A DNA stretch of 64,000 nucleotides, taken from JADLAT01 sp964348795. Lineage in GTDB: Bacteria; Pseudomonadota; Alphaproteobacteria; Micavibrionales; Micavibrionaceae. Below the pieces are notes generated by a model that was given only the letters and a program-made list of their open reading frames with translations, searched no databases and was not told the DNA's origin. The position numbers and the translations under genes were made by a program. Positions 42,640-51,489 of the stretch are shown piece by piece; the stretch's first letter is position 1, and every line of letters begins with the position of its first letter. The stretch is taken from the NCBI GenBank assembly GCA_964348795.1, contig CAYGDY010000005.1, forward strand, positions 51,885 through 115,884. The letters are read 5' to 3'.

Positions 42640-43959
42640 ATGAGCGATTTTTATTATGATTTTTCAGATGGTTCTACCACGTTGGCTGGCGATACGACCC
42701 TGTATGATACGGTGCATTTCGGGGATGATACCGGTGTGTTTGACTGGCGGAATTTTGCGATGGCGCGCAACGGGAATAATTTGGTGCTTTATGCCAATAA
42801 CGGAAACAGTATCGAAATCACAGGCTATTATCTTTCCCACTATCCCCGCATTGAATGGCTGGATATTTCCGGTCAGGGGGACCTCATCTATCTTCCGGAC
42901 TTCGAGGGGGCAAATCCGGCCGGAAGTGATCCCTTTTCAACGTATGGGTCGAACGGCAATGATTATTTGATGGGGGGGAATGTCTCTGGAGCAGGGGTGT
43001 ATGGCGAGGCGGGCGAGGATGTGATCTATTCCGGCTATGCCAGTCACGTTCATGGCGGGAGTGGCTCCGACATCATATATGCCAGTTCCCATGTGAGCGG
43101 GGCAAATTATTACGGTGAGTCCGATCATGACACAATTTATGGGAATGTTCTTGCAGAGTATCTCTATGGCGGTGACGGGAACGATATGCTCTACGGGGGC
43201 GCGGGCATAGACACGCTGGATGGCGGGGCGGGCATAGACACCGCTAATTTTTCGGATGCGACAGCGGTCGTAGGGGTCAATCTTTCCACAGGGGTCACGG
43301 CCTATGATGGCTTTGGTTACAGCGAAACCATTACCGGCGTTGAAAATGTCACGGGATCAGGCTATGCCGATGAAATAACTGGAGATTCTGCCGCGAATCT
43401 TCTGAACGGCAATGCCGGAAACGATACCATACACGGCAATGCGGGGGATGATACTCTGTACGGAATGGACGGGAATGATGCGCTGTATGGCGAGAGTGGT
43501 CTTGATACGATCATCAGCGGGGCGGGAACGGATTATCTCTATGGCGGGGACGATACTGATTCGCTGAATGGCGGTACGCAACAGGATTTTCTTTATGGTC
43601 AGAACGGGGATGATACGCTCTATACAGGCGAAGGGGCAGATTATCTCTATGGCGGGGCGGGAAGCGATATTTTTGCTCTGTACGACACACCCACCCACGA
43701 CAATGACATGGCCTATGTTCTGGACTGGGCGACGGGGGACAAGATCGATCTGTCTGCTCTTCTGGTGGGGTATGGGGCCCTCAATAATAATATTCTGGAT
43801 TTCGTGAATATCCTTGTCGGGGCCAATACCACAATACAGGTGGACCGGAATGGTCTGGACGGTGGAAATGGCTGGGACAATGTGTTGCGCCTGCAGGGCG
43901 TCTCCGTGTTTGATAGTTATGTGCCGACACTCATTTCAAACGGGACATTGCTTGTATAA
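42640..43959 (+). CDS. RTX-type calcium-binding repeat protein, probably secreted
   Basis: Protein of 439 residues. From about residue 120 to 350 it carries glycine- and aspartate-rich nonapeptide repeats (GGDGNDMLYGGAGIDTLDGG and related), which form calcium-binding beta rolls. The N-terminal 100 residues lack a signal peptide and match no domain I know; the C-terminal 90 residues, after GGAGSDIFAL, fit an uncleaved type I secretion signal region. Type I secretion genes are not in the window. The start is set at the ATG with GGGAG 10 bases upstream; a GTG 24 bases earlier is an alternative. It is divergent from flagellin. Confidence 0.88.
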   Translation: MSDFYYDFSDGSTTLAGDTTLYDTVHFGDDTGVFDWRNFAMARNGNNLVLYANNGNSIEITGYYLSHYPRIEWLDISGQGDLIYLPDFEGANPAGSDPFSTYGSNGNDYLMGGNVSGAGVYGEAGEDVIYSGYASHVHGGSGSDIIYASSHVSGANYYGESDHDTIYGNVLAEYLYGGDGNDMLYGGAGIDTLDGGAGIDTANFSDATAVVGVNLSTGVTAYDGFGYSETITGVENVTGSGYADEITGDSAANLLNGNAGNDTIHGNAGDDTLYGMDGNDALYGESGLDTIISGAGTDYLYGGDDTDSLNGGTQQDFLYGQNGDDTLYTGEGADYLYGGAGSDIFALYDTPTHDNDMAYVLDWATGDKIDLSALLVGYGALNNNILDFVNILVGANTTIQVDRNGLDGGNGWDNVLRLQGVSVFDSYVPTLISNGTLLV

Positions 43960-43963
43960 AAAA

Positions 43964-44030
43964 GGGCGCACCTGAAGCTCTGGAGCCCATGAGGGGTCAT
44001 GGGGTAAGGGCATTGCCATCAGGTGCGCCC
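43964..44030. terminator. branched hairpin, probable bidirectional terminator
   Basis: GGGCGCACCTGA pairs perfectly with TCAGGTGCGCCC across a 43-base loop. Inside the loop is a second perfect hairpin, CCCATGA-GGGG-TCATGGG. T runs flank both outer sides, so it can end the RTX gene on plus and flgE on minus transcripts. The loop is longer than in standard terminators. Confidence 0.65.
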
Positions 44031-44091
44031 CTCGGTTTTTCACGTCTTTCCGTATCCGTTCTGGAGTCAGGAAAAGTGCCGTGAAAATTTC

Positions 44092-44153
44092 GGATCGCAG
44101 GGGTTCAGGGGTTAGGGGTATGCGGGGTCGCAAACCTGAAGCCCTGTCGATCC
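44092..44153. repeat. inverted repeat downstream of flgE
   Basis: GGATCGCAGGGGTTCAGG and CCTGAAGCCCTGTCGATCC are complementary with small bulges and enclose a G-rich loop. It lies 12 bases after the flgE stop. It may be a 3' UTR structure or a small RNA; no other feature explains it. Confidence 0.55.
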
Positions 44154-44164
44154 AAACGTGTCTC

Positions 44165-45952
44165 TTATCTCAGTCTCAACAGATCTTCTGTCATCTGGTC
44201 GACAGTGGTAATCACTTTTGTTCCTGCGCCGAAGGCCCTCTGGGCCACGATCAGCTTGGCAAATTCATCCGCCAGATCCACGTTCGAGGCTTCGAGCGTG
44301 GAGGGTTCGATAAAGCCCGCGCCGCCTGATCCGGCCTCCCGCAGGTTTTCCTCGCCGGACTCCTCGTTCTCGGTATAAGCCGTACCGGAGACTTCCGTCA
44401 GGCCATTCGCATTGGCAAAGGTGATGAGCGGGACTTTGTACAGGTCAGCCGAGGCGCCGTTCGAGAAACGGGCCACAATCGTGCCTTCACGGGTGATTTC
44501 CACGCCGGTTCTCAGACCCAGCTCGGCGCCGTTCTGATCCGAGAAAATCACGTCAAAGTTTCCGGAGAACTGGCTGAACCGTTCTATATCCAGACTGATA
44601 TCCTGCGGGCTGGAGCCATTGCCCCAATCAATATTGTTCAGCTCGATATCAATCAGGCCATCAGAGTCCGCTGTGGCATTCAAGGTTCCATCCCCATCGA
44701 AATTGAGAAGGCCTTCGGTGATCACACTCCCGTCCGGATGAATGACTTTCAGTTCCCACCAGCCTTGCGTATTGGGGCTTGTAGTGTCTGAGAGATCCGG
44801 AAAATCGGCTTGATTGGTCTGTCCTGCCGTAAACCCGTAGGGGTTCGTGGCGCTCTGGGCCAAAGAACCATCAAAGGTGAAGGGATCAAAAGCTGTTCCT
44901 GAGACGCCAGGCAAATTGAATCCTGTCGCGCCGAACATGGGTGTGCCGGACGTATCGGTGATGGTAATCGAATCTGTCGGATCAATCGCCTGAATAAGAA
45001 GCTGTCCATCATCGGTCACTTGCGCATCGACCTCGATCCCGCCGCCGTAGGTGTCGTTCAGGAAGTCGATCAGGTCTCCGAGCGTATCGACACGGTTTGC
45101 ACCAGCCGCCCCGATGGTCACGGTGGATGCGCCAGTGCCTGTGACGGCAATGGTAAAGGTATTCCCTGCGGCGACCCCCGGGAGGTCCGTCACCAGATCT
45201 GTATCCCGATCCATGACAACGCTGGCTTCCGAGCGGACATTGGCCATAGGTCCGTCAATTTTCCGGTATTCCAGTGTCAGGGTCTGGGAGGAGCCCAGTG
45301 TATCGTAAACCGTCAGCCCCCTTGAAAAGTCTGCCGCCGAAGAGGAGGGGACAGGAAATCCCGTAAATCCGGTTGTCCCCACAGCGACACCCGCTTGCAA
45401 GCTTCCTGTGTTGGTGTTCACCGCGTTTGCATCCAGATTGATGGCAAGATCGGCCGATGTTGTGGGTCTGGTGAGTCCACCAAGAAAGGCCACATCCGCC
45501 ACAACCAGAGACGTTAAATCCCCTTGGTTTGCGGGCAGGGCCCCTTCCGCATCAATAGGCCAGGCGTACAGGATAAATCCCGAAGCGTTTCGCAGAATTC
45601 CAGCGGAATCTTCCGAGAATTGTCCCGCTCTGGTGTAGAGGAATTCCTGACCGAAATCGGTGGAACGCTTGACGGGGAAGAATCCGTTTCCGGAGACAGC
45701 GGCATCGGTGGCCGAGGAGGTCTGCTGGATCGAACCCTGCTGGTCGACACGCTGGAGACGGTTCACCGCCACCGTTCCAGGAGAGTACTGCGATGAGCGG
45801 CTTTCTGTTGTCACCAGAGAGTCAAAGCTGGCTTCCGAGCGTTTATAGCCTGTGGTGGAAATGTTGGCGATGTTGTTGGAAATGATCGCCGTGTTTTGTG
45901 ACTGGGCAAACAGGGCCGACACGCCGGTAAAAAGTGATCCAAAAAGTCCCAT
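44165..45952 (-). CDS. flgE: flagellar hook protein FlgE
   Basis: Hook subunit of 595 residues. The N-terminal rod/hook motif is SLFTGVSALFAQSQNTAIIS then NNIANISTTGYKRSEASF, and the C-terminus has EASNVDLADEFAKLIVAQRA and KVITTVDQMTEDLLRL. The middle is long and variable. It is the last gene of the flgI-flgE operon, after flgD, which encodes its assembly cap. AGGAGAAAAA precedes the ATG. Confidence 0.96.
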   Translation of the reverse strand: MGLFGSLFTGVSALFAQSQNTAIISNNIANISTTGYKRSEASFDSLVTTESRSSQYSPGTVAVNRLQRVDQQGSIQQTSSATDAAVSGNGFFPVKRSTDFGQEFLYTRAGQFSEDSAGILRNASGFILYAWPIDAEGALPANQGDLTSLVVADVAFLGGLTRPTTSADLAINLDANAVNTNTGSLQAGVAVGTTGFTGFPVPSSSAADFSRGLTVYDTLGSSQTLTLEYRKIDGPMANVRSEASVVMDRDTDLVTDLPGVAAGNTFTIAVTGTGASTVTIGAAGANRVDTLGDLIDFLNDTYGGGIEVDAQVTDDGQLLIQAIDPTDSITITDTSGTPMFGATGFNLPGVSGTAFDPFTFDGSLAQSATNPYGFTAGQTNQADFPDLSDTTSPNTQGWWELKVIHPDGSVITEGLLNFDGDGTLNATADSDGLIDIELNNIDWGNGSSPQDISLDIERFSQFSGNFDVIFSDQNGAELGLRTGVEITREGTIVARFSNGASADLYKVPLITFANANGLTEVSGTAYTENEESGEENLREAGSGGAGFIEPSTLEASNVDLADEFAKLIVAQRAFGAGTKVITTVDQMTEDLLRLR

Positions 45953-45978
45953 AGTTTTTCTCCTTTTCTAACGCAAAA

Positions 45979-46671
45979 TCAAGATTCTGAGGTTGATGTT
46001 GTTGTGTGTGGTACTTTGGCATTCAGGACGTTTCCGGTGGAAACAGCCCGTTCGCCGACAAGCAGGTAATTCAAGCCGTTTTGTGTTTCGACGCCTTTGA
46101 CGCGCCCCGACACAACGGTGGAATATTTGACGGGGGCATCGTCGGCATCAAGGGCATCGATTTTGACGGTGTATGTGCCTTCGGGTACGGTTTGGCCCTG
46201 CGTATTCTTGCCATCCCAGACGAATTCATGTTTTCCCGGAGCGTTTTGTGAATCGGTTTCGTAGGCCAGTTTGCCGGATTCGTCGTAAATCCTGATTTTT
46301 CCCTCGACGGCTTGGGAGTCGAGGGCATAGGTGAGGCTCGCGGGGTGGGCTCCATCGAAATTGAATTCGGAGGACACGTAGCTGACATCCATGCCGACAT
46401 AGCTCAGCGTTGAACTGAGCGCGTTCCCGAGCTGGAGGGAGACCAGAGAATCCAGTTTCTGGTTGGTGTTGATTTGTTGCTCTACGCCGGTAAAAGCTAC
46501 GAGCTGGTTTGTGAATTCTGTGGAATCCATCGGGTTCAGGGGGTCCTGATTTTGAAGCTGGGTGGTCAGCAGGCTCAGAAACTGCGAAAAATCCTCGGCC
46601 AGTCCGGTCTTGGCGGCGTTCGTCTTGGATTGTTGGTTCAGCGCGGTGTTGATCGTGACATCGGATACCAT
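45979..46671 (-). CDS. flgD: hook-capping protein FlgD
   Basis: Protein of 230 residues. The N-terminus has DFSQFLSLLTTQLQNQDPLN and PMDSTEFTNQLVAFTGVEQQ, the FlgD signature; the C-terminal part has FlgD Ig-like and tudor-like strands (GKHEFVWDGKNTQGQTVPEG). It caps the growing hook and directs FlgE addition. It is 21 bases after fliK and 26 bases before flgE. Confidence 0.96.
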   Translation of the reverse strand: MVSDVTINTALNQQSKTNAAKTGLAEDFSQFLSLLTTQLQNQDPLNPMDSTEFTNQLVAFTGVEQQINTNQKLDSLVSLQLGNALSSTLSYVGMDVSYVSSEFNFDGAHPASLTYALDSQAVEGKIRIYDESGKLAYETDSQNAPGKHEFVWDGKNTQGQTVPEGTYTVKIDALDADDAPVKYSTVVSGRVKGVETQNGLNYLLVGERAVSTGNVLNAKVPHTTTSTSES

Positions 46672-46692
46672 GGGTGTAACAGTCCTTTCGTA

Positions 46693-48399
46693 TTAGGCCA
46701 GAATGTCATAGCGCGTGTAGCCCGAGTGGGGATCGACATGCCATGTCATGGTGGATTGTATGGTGTTTGGATCGGTGTTCTCCGGATCACTGCCCTGTGC
46801 GGGCCCGCCGGACGGCGCATTGCGCTGGTCGTTGGTAAAGGTGTGCTCGCCCTGATCCGCAAGGCTGAAGCTCATGCCGCCATTTGTGTCCACGCCGGCC
46901 TGTTCCAGCAAGCGCTCCAGTGTGCCGGAGTCCCGCTGAAGCATCAGATAGGTTTCGGGCTTTTCCGCGATAATGTGGGTTTTAAGGCTTTTGTCTTTCG
47001 TAAAGCTCATCTGGACCTCGATACGGCCCAGTTCGGGCGGATCCATATCCATGATAAATGTCCGGTTATCACCTTGTCCGGCGGCTTTTTGCAAAGTCAT
47101 GGCCAGAAACTGTGTCGCGGGGTGGGCGTGGACCACGCCCGCGCTTTGGGTCACGAGACTGGTCAAGGTGGCCATCGGGTAGGCGTTGGTTGTGGCCAGT
47201 GCGCTGTTGTGATCTCCCGCAGGATCCACAAGAAGTGTACCGGAAACATCAAAAAACAGATCCTGCAAAGGGGCGTGGGGTGACAAGGGGGCTGTCTGGA
47301 GTGCCTGACCTGCAGAAGAGAGAAGGAGGTCAGCATTCTCTTTGGAACCGCTGTTTTCTCCGATATGGCCGGTATTTCCGGTCGCATTGCGCTTGAGGCC
47401 GAAATTCTGGAGTGTGGTATCAAAATCCTCTGTGCCATAAGTGCCGCCGGTCTCTGCAGGTGTGGGGGCGGAGGGCACCATCTGCGGTGTGGCGGGATCA
47501 AGGGCAGGGGGCTGGGCAGGTGTTTGAGACGTTCCTTGTGGCGCGGTTTGAAGGGCGAGGTCTGTCGGGAGGGGGCGCGCGTTCTGAAGCAGTGGAGGTG
47601 GGGCCAAAAGAACCAGAACATTTTCCAGCCCTTCCAGATCATCTCCGGCAGGGCGCTGTTTTTTGGGCAGGGTCCCGTTCTGTAAAAAATCTTCCGTGCT
47701 GTGGGCGGTCTTTTCCAAGGTGCTGGTGTTCCGCTGTGGCGGAATCAACGCAACCACGGTAATTCCCAGTGCGGAGAGCGTTTCGGCCAGAGCGGGTCCT
47801 TCTGAATTCTCTAAACCGTTCAGGTCTGTGTTTTGCGCCAGCGTCTTTTGTAGGGCTGTGATCTGTTCCGGTGTGAGATTGGCCAAGAGCTGTGCTGTGT
47901 TTTTTTCTTGAAGTAATTTCTGAATATTTTCTTTTAATCCATTTTGTTTAAATAGAAAAATATCTTTTTTATTGTCGGGTTCTATAACAAGAGCGCTTAA
48001 AATTCTGGGGCTCCCGTTTGCAATTTCGGCACTTGTAATGATGCCGTTTGTCAGGGGCTTGAGTGTATTGTCGAAGGCTTGTTGGTTAAGAGCCAGCGTT
48101 TCGGTCAGTGTGCTTTGCGGACCAAGAAAGAGGGTCTGTAGAATATTTTGTATCTCTCCATTGGTTTCGTCTGCATGAAAAGTCTGTTGCAATTCTTCTT
48201 TAATGTTTTGATTAAGAGTATCTCTTGATATATTTGTTTTTATTTCATTTTCTTTTGATATAGATTCTAGGGCGCTTTGCGCTTCCGCAAGAAGAGCCTT
48301 CCAGAAAGCATGCCCATCCGACTGCAAAACATCATTGTTTAGCAATGGAGTAGTACCTATTTGTTTCGTTTCTTGTGTAAAAAAGCTGATGAAGTTCAT
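46693..48399 (-). CDS. fliK: flagellar hook-length control protein FliK
   Basis: Protein of 568 residues. The C-terminal Flg_hook domain is clear around residues 440-530, with FIMDMDPPELGRIEVQMSF and LMLQRDSGTLERLLEQAGVD. The N-terminal ruler part is Gln, Asn, Thr and Pro-rich with little conservation, as is usual. The first 150 codons are clearly more AT-rich than the rest, a composition break seen at the gene's 5' end. FliK measures hook length and switches export to filament proteins. Confidence 0.9.
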   Translation of the reverse strand: MNFISFFTQETKQIGTTPLLNNDVLQSDGHAFWKALLAEAQSALESISKENEIKTNISRDTLNQNIKEELQQTFHADETNGEIQNILQTLFLGPQSTLTETLALNQQAFDNTLKPLTNGIITSAEIANGSPRILSALVIEPDNKKDIFLFKQNGLKENIQKLLQEKNTAQLLANLTPEQITALQKTLAQNTDLNGLENSEGPALAETLSALGITVVALIPPQRNTSTLEKTAHSTEDFLQNGTLPKKQRPAGDDLEGLENVLVLLAPPPLLQNARPLPTDLALQTAPQGTSQTPAQPPALDPATPQMVPSAPTPAETGGTYGTEDFDTTLQNFGLKRNATGNTGHIGENSGSKENADLLLSSAGQALQTAPLSPHAPLQDLFFDVSGTLLVDPAGDHNSALATTNAYPMATLTSLVTQSAGVVHAHPATQFLAMTLQKAAGQGDNRTFIMDMDPPELGRIEVQMSFTKDKSLKTHIIAEKPETYLMLQRDSGTLERLLEQAGVDTNGGMSFSLADQGEHTFTNDQRNAPSGGPAQGSDPENTDPNTIQSTMTWHVDPHSGYTRYDILA

Positions 48400-48412
48400 T
48401 TAAAATAACCTT

Positions 48413-48853
48413 TTATGCTGTTTCACTGAGGGAAATTGAAATTTTTCGTTTATTGTCTTCCCGCAAGGTCCCGTTTGCGCCATAGCTGAAGATTCTGTTC
48501 TTTCTGACGGCCTCCGAAGCGGCTTTCCGAAGGGTGTTTCCCAGACGCTCTGTGCTCCGTTGTATGCGCTTGATGGCGCGCATGTTACGGGTCATCAGTG
48601 CTGTATATTCCCGCTGGATGTTTTCGAGCGTGCTTTTCAGGGCGTTGTCGGCCTGCTTGAGTTCGTGTTTCCGCGCCAGCAGGATGGCAATGTCATTCTG
48701 GTAGGCGTGCGCCTTGTGTTTTTTCTGTTCCTGCAGAGCAAGGAAGCGGGGGGTGTCTGTATGCTCCAATGCTTCACTTTCCATTTCAAAAATAATTTTT
48801 AACTCATTGAATGAATGGATGAAATGCTTTATCAAAGTATTGATATCACTCAT
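48413..48853 (-). CDS. FlgN-like export chaperone candidate (second)
   Basis: Protein of 146 residues, almost all helical, with a long charged middle (LKQADNALKSTLENIQREY and MTRNMRAIKRIQRSTERLG). Its size, helical form and place in a flgJ-fliK gene cluster suggest a FlgN-type chaperone for hook-filament junction proteins, but sequence similarity is weak. It lies three bases after its neighbour, which is of the same type. A general flagellar coiled-coil protein is the alternative. Confidence 0.55.
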   Translation of the reverse strand: MSDINTLIKHFIHSFNELKIIFEMESEALEHTDTPRFLALQEQKKHKAHAYQNDIAILLARKHELKQADNALKSTLENIQREYTALMTRNMRAIKRIQRSTERLGNTLRKAASEAVRKNRIFSYGANGTLREDNKRKISISLSETA

Positions 48854-48856
48854 GGT

Positions 48857-49288
48857 TTAGCCCTCGCTTCTGTGATCGTGTTGTCCGGCAGGAGACGGCG
48901 CACCGTAACGCTGTCCAAGCTCCTGAACAGCCAGAAGGGCGCTCTGGCTTTTCATGTGGGCCCGTTCGCGGACGGATTCGATAAAGCTGTTGTTGTTGCG
49001 GTTTTTCTCGCCCAGTGCGTTTTGCAGGCTTTCGAGGCGGTTCAAAAGGGTTCTGTCCACCCCTCTGAAACTTTCCAGACGCGCTCTGAATTCGTGGGAG
49101 GCCTGCGTGTAGCGTTTGGCCATGTCTTCCTTTTCGTCCTGCAGGATGGCAAAGGTGGTCATGTCGTTTTGCATGAGAGCCATGGATTCACTTTCCGCAA
49201 GGTCTAAAAGCCCCTGTGTGACCTTGATCAGGGCGCTGATGGCCTGTGATTTTTCCTGCGGCAAGAGGGTCGTGTTACGATGTGGCAT
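48857..49288 (-). CDS. FlgN-like export chaperone candidate (first)
   Basis: Protein of 143 residues with the helical pattern ALIKVTQGLLDLAESESMAL then FAILQDEKEDMAKRYTQASH and NRLESLQNALGEKNRNNNSF. This resembles FlgN, including the Leu-x-x-Glu-x-x-Ala spacing and the asparagine-rich turn. The 14-base overlap with the flgJ stop indicates translational coupling. Two FlgN-type genes in a row are unusual. Confidence 0.6.
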   Translation of the reverse strand: MPHRNTTLLPQEKSQAISALIKVTQGLLDLAESESMALMQNDMTTFAILQDEKEDMAKRYTQASHEFRARLESFRGVDRTLLNRLESLQNALGEKNRNNNSFIESVRERAHMKSQSALLAVQELGQRYGAPSPAGQHDHRSEG

Positions 49289-49622
49289 GGTTGTGTTGCT
49301 CCTGAAGTTGAATCATCTGTTCCCTGATCTGGGGCGACATTCCGATACCGCCGCTGTGACTTAAAATTTTCCCGTATTCCTGCACAAGAAGGCCGCGAAA
49401 AATTTCCTCGCCCTTTCCGCCTCCAAACGGGCCGTCTGTTTTGAGTCCCTCGAACATGGGTTTGATCATTTCCGAGATAAACATGGCCTCGAAGTCTTTC
49501 GCAGACTCATCTATTTTCTTAAGGGTCTTCCCTAAAAGGCTGTTGCCCGAAGGGGGCACGGCGCTTTGGGCCTTTATCTGGCGGGGGGCGGTGTCGGGGG
49601 CAAGGAGCGTTGTGTGCATCAC
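49275..49622 (-). CDS. rod-binding protein FlgJ, N-terminal domain only
   Basis: Protein of 115 residues with the rod-binding core DFEAMFISEMIKPMFEGLKT and GGKGEEIFRGLLVQEYGKIL. The peptidoglycan hydrolase domain of enterobacterial FlgJ is absent, which is normal in alphaproteobacteria, where a separate enzyme acts. It starts within an ATGA overlap with the flgI stop. It helps rod assembly across the peptidoglycan layer. Confidence 0.88.
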   Translation of the reverse strand: MMHTTLLAPDTAPRQIKAQSAVPPSGNSLLGKTLKKIDESAKDFEAMFISEMIKPMFEGLKTDGPFGGGKGEEIFRGLLVQEYGKILSHSGGIGMSPQIREQMIQLQEQHNHATS

Positions 49623-50758
49623 ATCACCTCGATATCGGCCTGCAGGGCGCCCGCCGCCTTGATAGCCTGAATGATGGTGATAATATCGCGGGGTTGCATG
49701 CCCAGCCGGTTGAGGCCTGTGACCAGATCCTGCAGAGTCACACCGGTTTCCAGAAGGGAGAGTTTGACATTGTCCCCACTATTGACGGACAGATCGGTAC
49801 GGGGGACTACGACCGTGGCGCCTTGTGCGGCAAAGGGATTGGCCTGTGAGACCTGCGGTGTTTCCGTGACCTTGACGGTCAGGTTGTTCTGGGCAATGGC
49901 GACATTGCTGATCCGGACATCCGCGCCCATGACGATGACACCGGAACGCTCGGAGATCACGATTTTTGCGGGTTGATCCGGCTGGATGGCCAGCTGTTCG
50001 ATATCGGTGATCAGGTCCACGATCGAACCATCATAGCCCGAGGGTCTGCGCAGAATCACGCTGGCAGAATTTTCCGCCCGCGCAAGGTCAGCGGCGGTAA
50101 ATCCGTTAATGGCCTGCGCAATCCGGCGCGCTGTTGTGAAATCGGGGTTTTTGAGACCCAGACGGATTTCCTGCAGGTCTTCCAGCCTGAACTGGATTTC
50201 CCGCTCGACAATCGCACCCTCGGCAATCCGGCCCGAGGTCGGAATGTTTTGCGTGAGCGTGGCGGCATCCCCCTGCACGGTATAGCCGGAAATGGAGAGT
50301 TCGCCCTGCGCCACGGCGTAGACTTCACCATCGGCGGCGAGCAAAGGAGTAACAAGAAGCGTCCCGCCCTGCAGGCTCTTCGCATCGCCCAGCGCGGAAA
50401 TACTCACATCAATACGGGCCCCCTGATTGGTGAAGGGCGGAAGCGTGGCTGTGACGATCACCGCCGCGACGTTACCGGTGTTGAGATTTTCTCCCCGTAC
50501 GTTGACTCCGAGGCGCTCCAGCATGGCAATCAGGCTCTGCTCTGTAAAGGGGGAGTTGTTCAGGCTGTCGCCGGTGCCCGTGAGACCGACAACAAGACCA
50601 TAGCCCACGAGCTGGTTTTCCCGCACGCCTTCGATATTGGTGATATCCTTGATGCGGGAGGTTTTGGCGTGGGCCGCATGCCCGCCTGGAATCGCAAGGG
50701 TGATGATCAGGCCGAGGCCCATCATGGTGCGTTTGATATATGGCGCTATAATAAACAT
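49619..50758 (-). CDS. flgI: flagellar P-ring protein FlgI
   Basis: Periplasmic ring protein of 379 residues with a signal peptide (cleavage likely after AHA, near residue 28). RIKDITNIEGVRENQLVGYG, LNTGNVAAVIVTATLPPF and DVSISALGDAKSLQGGTLL are conserved; the C-terminus has LVTGLNRLGMQPRDIITIIQ and AIKAAGALQADIEVM. The start was set at MFIIAPYIKRTM because AAGGAC lies five bases upstream and a sigma-54 promoter directly precedes it; a longer frame lies across that promoter. First gene of the rod/hook operon. Confidence 0.96.
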   Translation of the reverse strand: MFIIAPYIKRTMMGLGLIITLAIPGGHAAHAKTSRIKDITNIEGVRENQLVGYGLVVGLTGTGDSLNNSPFTEQSLIAMLERLGVNVRGENLNTGNVAAVIVTATLPPFTNQGARIDVSISALGDAKSLQGGTLLVTPLLAADGEVYAVAQGELSISGYTVQGDAATLTQNIPTSGRIAEGAIVEREIQFRLEDLQEIRLGLKNPDFTTARRIAQAINGFTAADLARAENSASVILRRPSGYDGSIVDLITDIEQLAIQPDQPAKIVISERSGVIVMGADVRISNVAIAQNNLTVKVTETPQVSQANPFAAQGATVVVPRTDLSVNSGDNVKLSLLETGVTLQDLVTGLNRLGMQPRDIITIIQAIKAAGALQADIEVM

Positions 50759-50793
50759 AACGGTCCTTGCCAGAGTGATCCTGCATTCTGCTA

Positions 50794-50809
50794 TGCGAAT
50801 AGCGTGCCA
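50794..50809 (-). promoter_or_regulatory. sigma-54 promoter of the flgI operon
   Basis: On the minus strand TGGCACG-N4-TCGCA gives GG and GC exactly 10 bases apart, close to the RpoN consensus TGGCACG-N4-TTGC. The -12 element is about 37 bases before the flgI ATG. Confidence 0.75.
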
Positions 50810-50937
50810 GTTTTCCCCACGGATTTTTAAAGGTTTTGGCGCGGTAGAAAATTTTGCGGCAAATTTTTCCGGTGTATTCTTTCCGTACGAGGTCAAACGC
50901 GCTATAGTGGCTCATGTCATAAGGAAGGGCGGTTTTC

Positions 50938-51396
50938 ATGAAAGTACAAGGTCCCGGGGGTGCGCAGGGCCCCTCCAAGTCAAAAGACAAATCCAGAGTC
51001 TCCGGAGACGGGGCGGGGTTTGGCAGTATGATGGTCGGCGGCGGGCAGGGGGCTGTGGCCTCCGCCCCCACGCAGTCCATTGCCTATCTGGATACGTTGC
51101 TGGCCATTCAGGGGGCCGAAGACCCCGCCGCCAAGGCCGCGAAAAAACGCATGCGAAGCAGGGCCGATACGTTGCTGAAAGAGCTGGACGTCCTGCGCAT
51201 GGCGATGCTGAACGGGACGCTCACCATCGGGCATATGGTGGATGTGGCTGATGTGGTGTCTTCCCACCGTGAGAAAATCATGGACCCTGCCCTGACCGCC
51301 CTGCTGGATGAAATCGACCTGCGGGCCCAAGTGGAGCTGGCGAAACTGCGTGTGGCGCTGGGAACGGCAGGTGCAGGGGAGAGGGGGCTTGGATAA
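50938..51396 (+). CDS. fliX: flagellar assembly regulator FliX
   Basis: Protein of 152 residues. The N-terminal 60 residues are Gly/Ser-rich and disordered. The conserved C-terminal part has TQSIAYLDTLLAIQGAEDPA, DTLLKELDVLRMAMLNGTLT and VVSSHREKIMDPALTALLDE. In Caulobacter FliX regulates the activity of FlbD, the sigma-54 activator of hook and rod genes, in response to early assembly. It is divergent from the sigma-54-driven flgI operon, as in Caulobacter. A weak -10 TATAGT lies 27 bases upstream. Confidence 0.9.
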   Translation: MKVQGPGGAQGPSKSKDKSRVSGDGAGFGSMMVGGGQGAVASAPTQSIAYLDTLLAIQGAEDPAAKAAKKRMRSRADTLLKELDVLRMAMLNGTLTIGHMVDVADVVSSHREKIMDPALTALLDEIDLRAQVELAKLRVALGTAGAGERGLG

Positions 51397-51421
51397 CTCT
51401 TCGCCTGCAAAACACTTTTTC

Positions 51422-51450
51422 TTGTTTTTCTGTTTCCATGTTACTATAGT
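51422..51450 (+). promoter_or_regulatory. putative sigma-70 promoter of dksA
   Basis: TTGTTT and TATAGT are 17 bases apart, ending 39 bases before the dksA start. Confidence 0.5.
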
Positions 51451-51489
51451 CTCTCAGCTTTATCAGAGAATATAAGGAAAGACAGCCGT

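Noticed and set aside
49275..49622. Truncated FlgJ pseudogene
   Set aside because: Lack of the muramidase domain is the usual state in alphaproteobacteria; the short form is complete.
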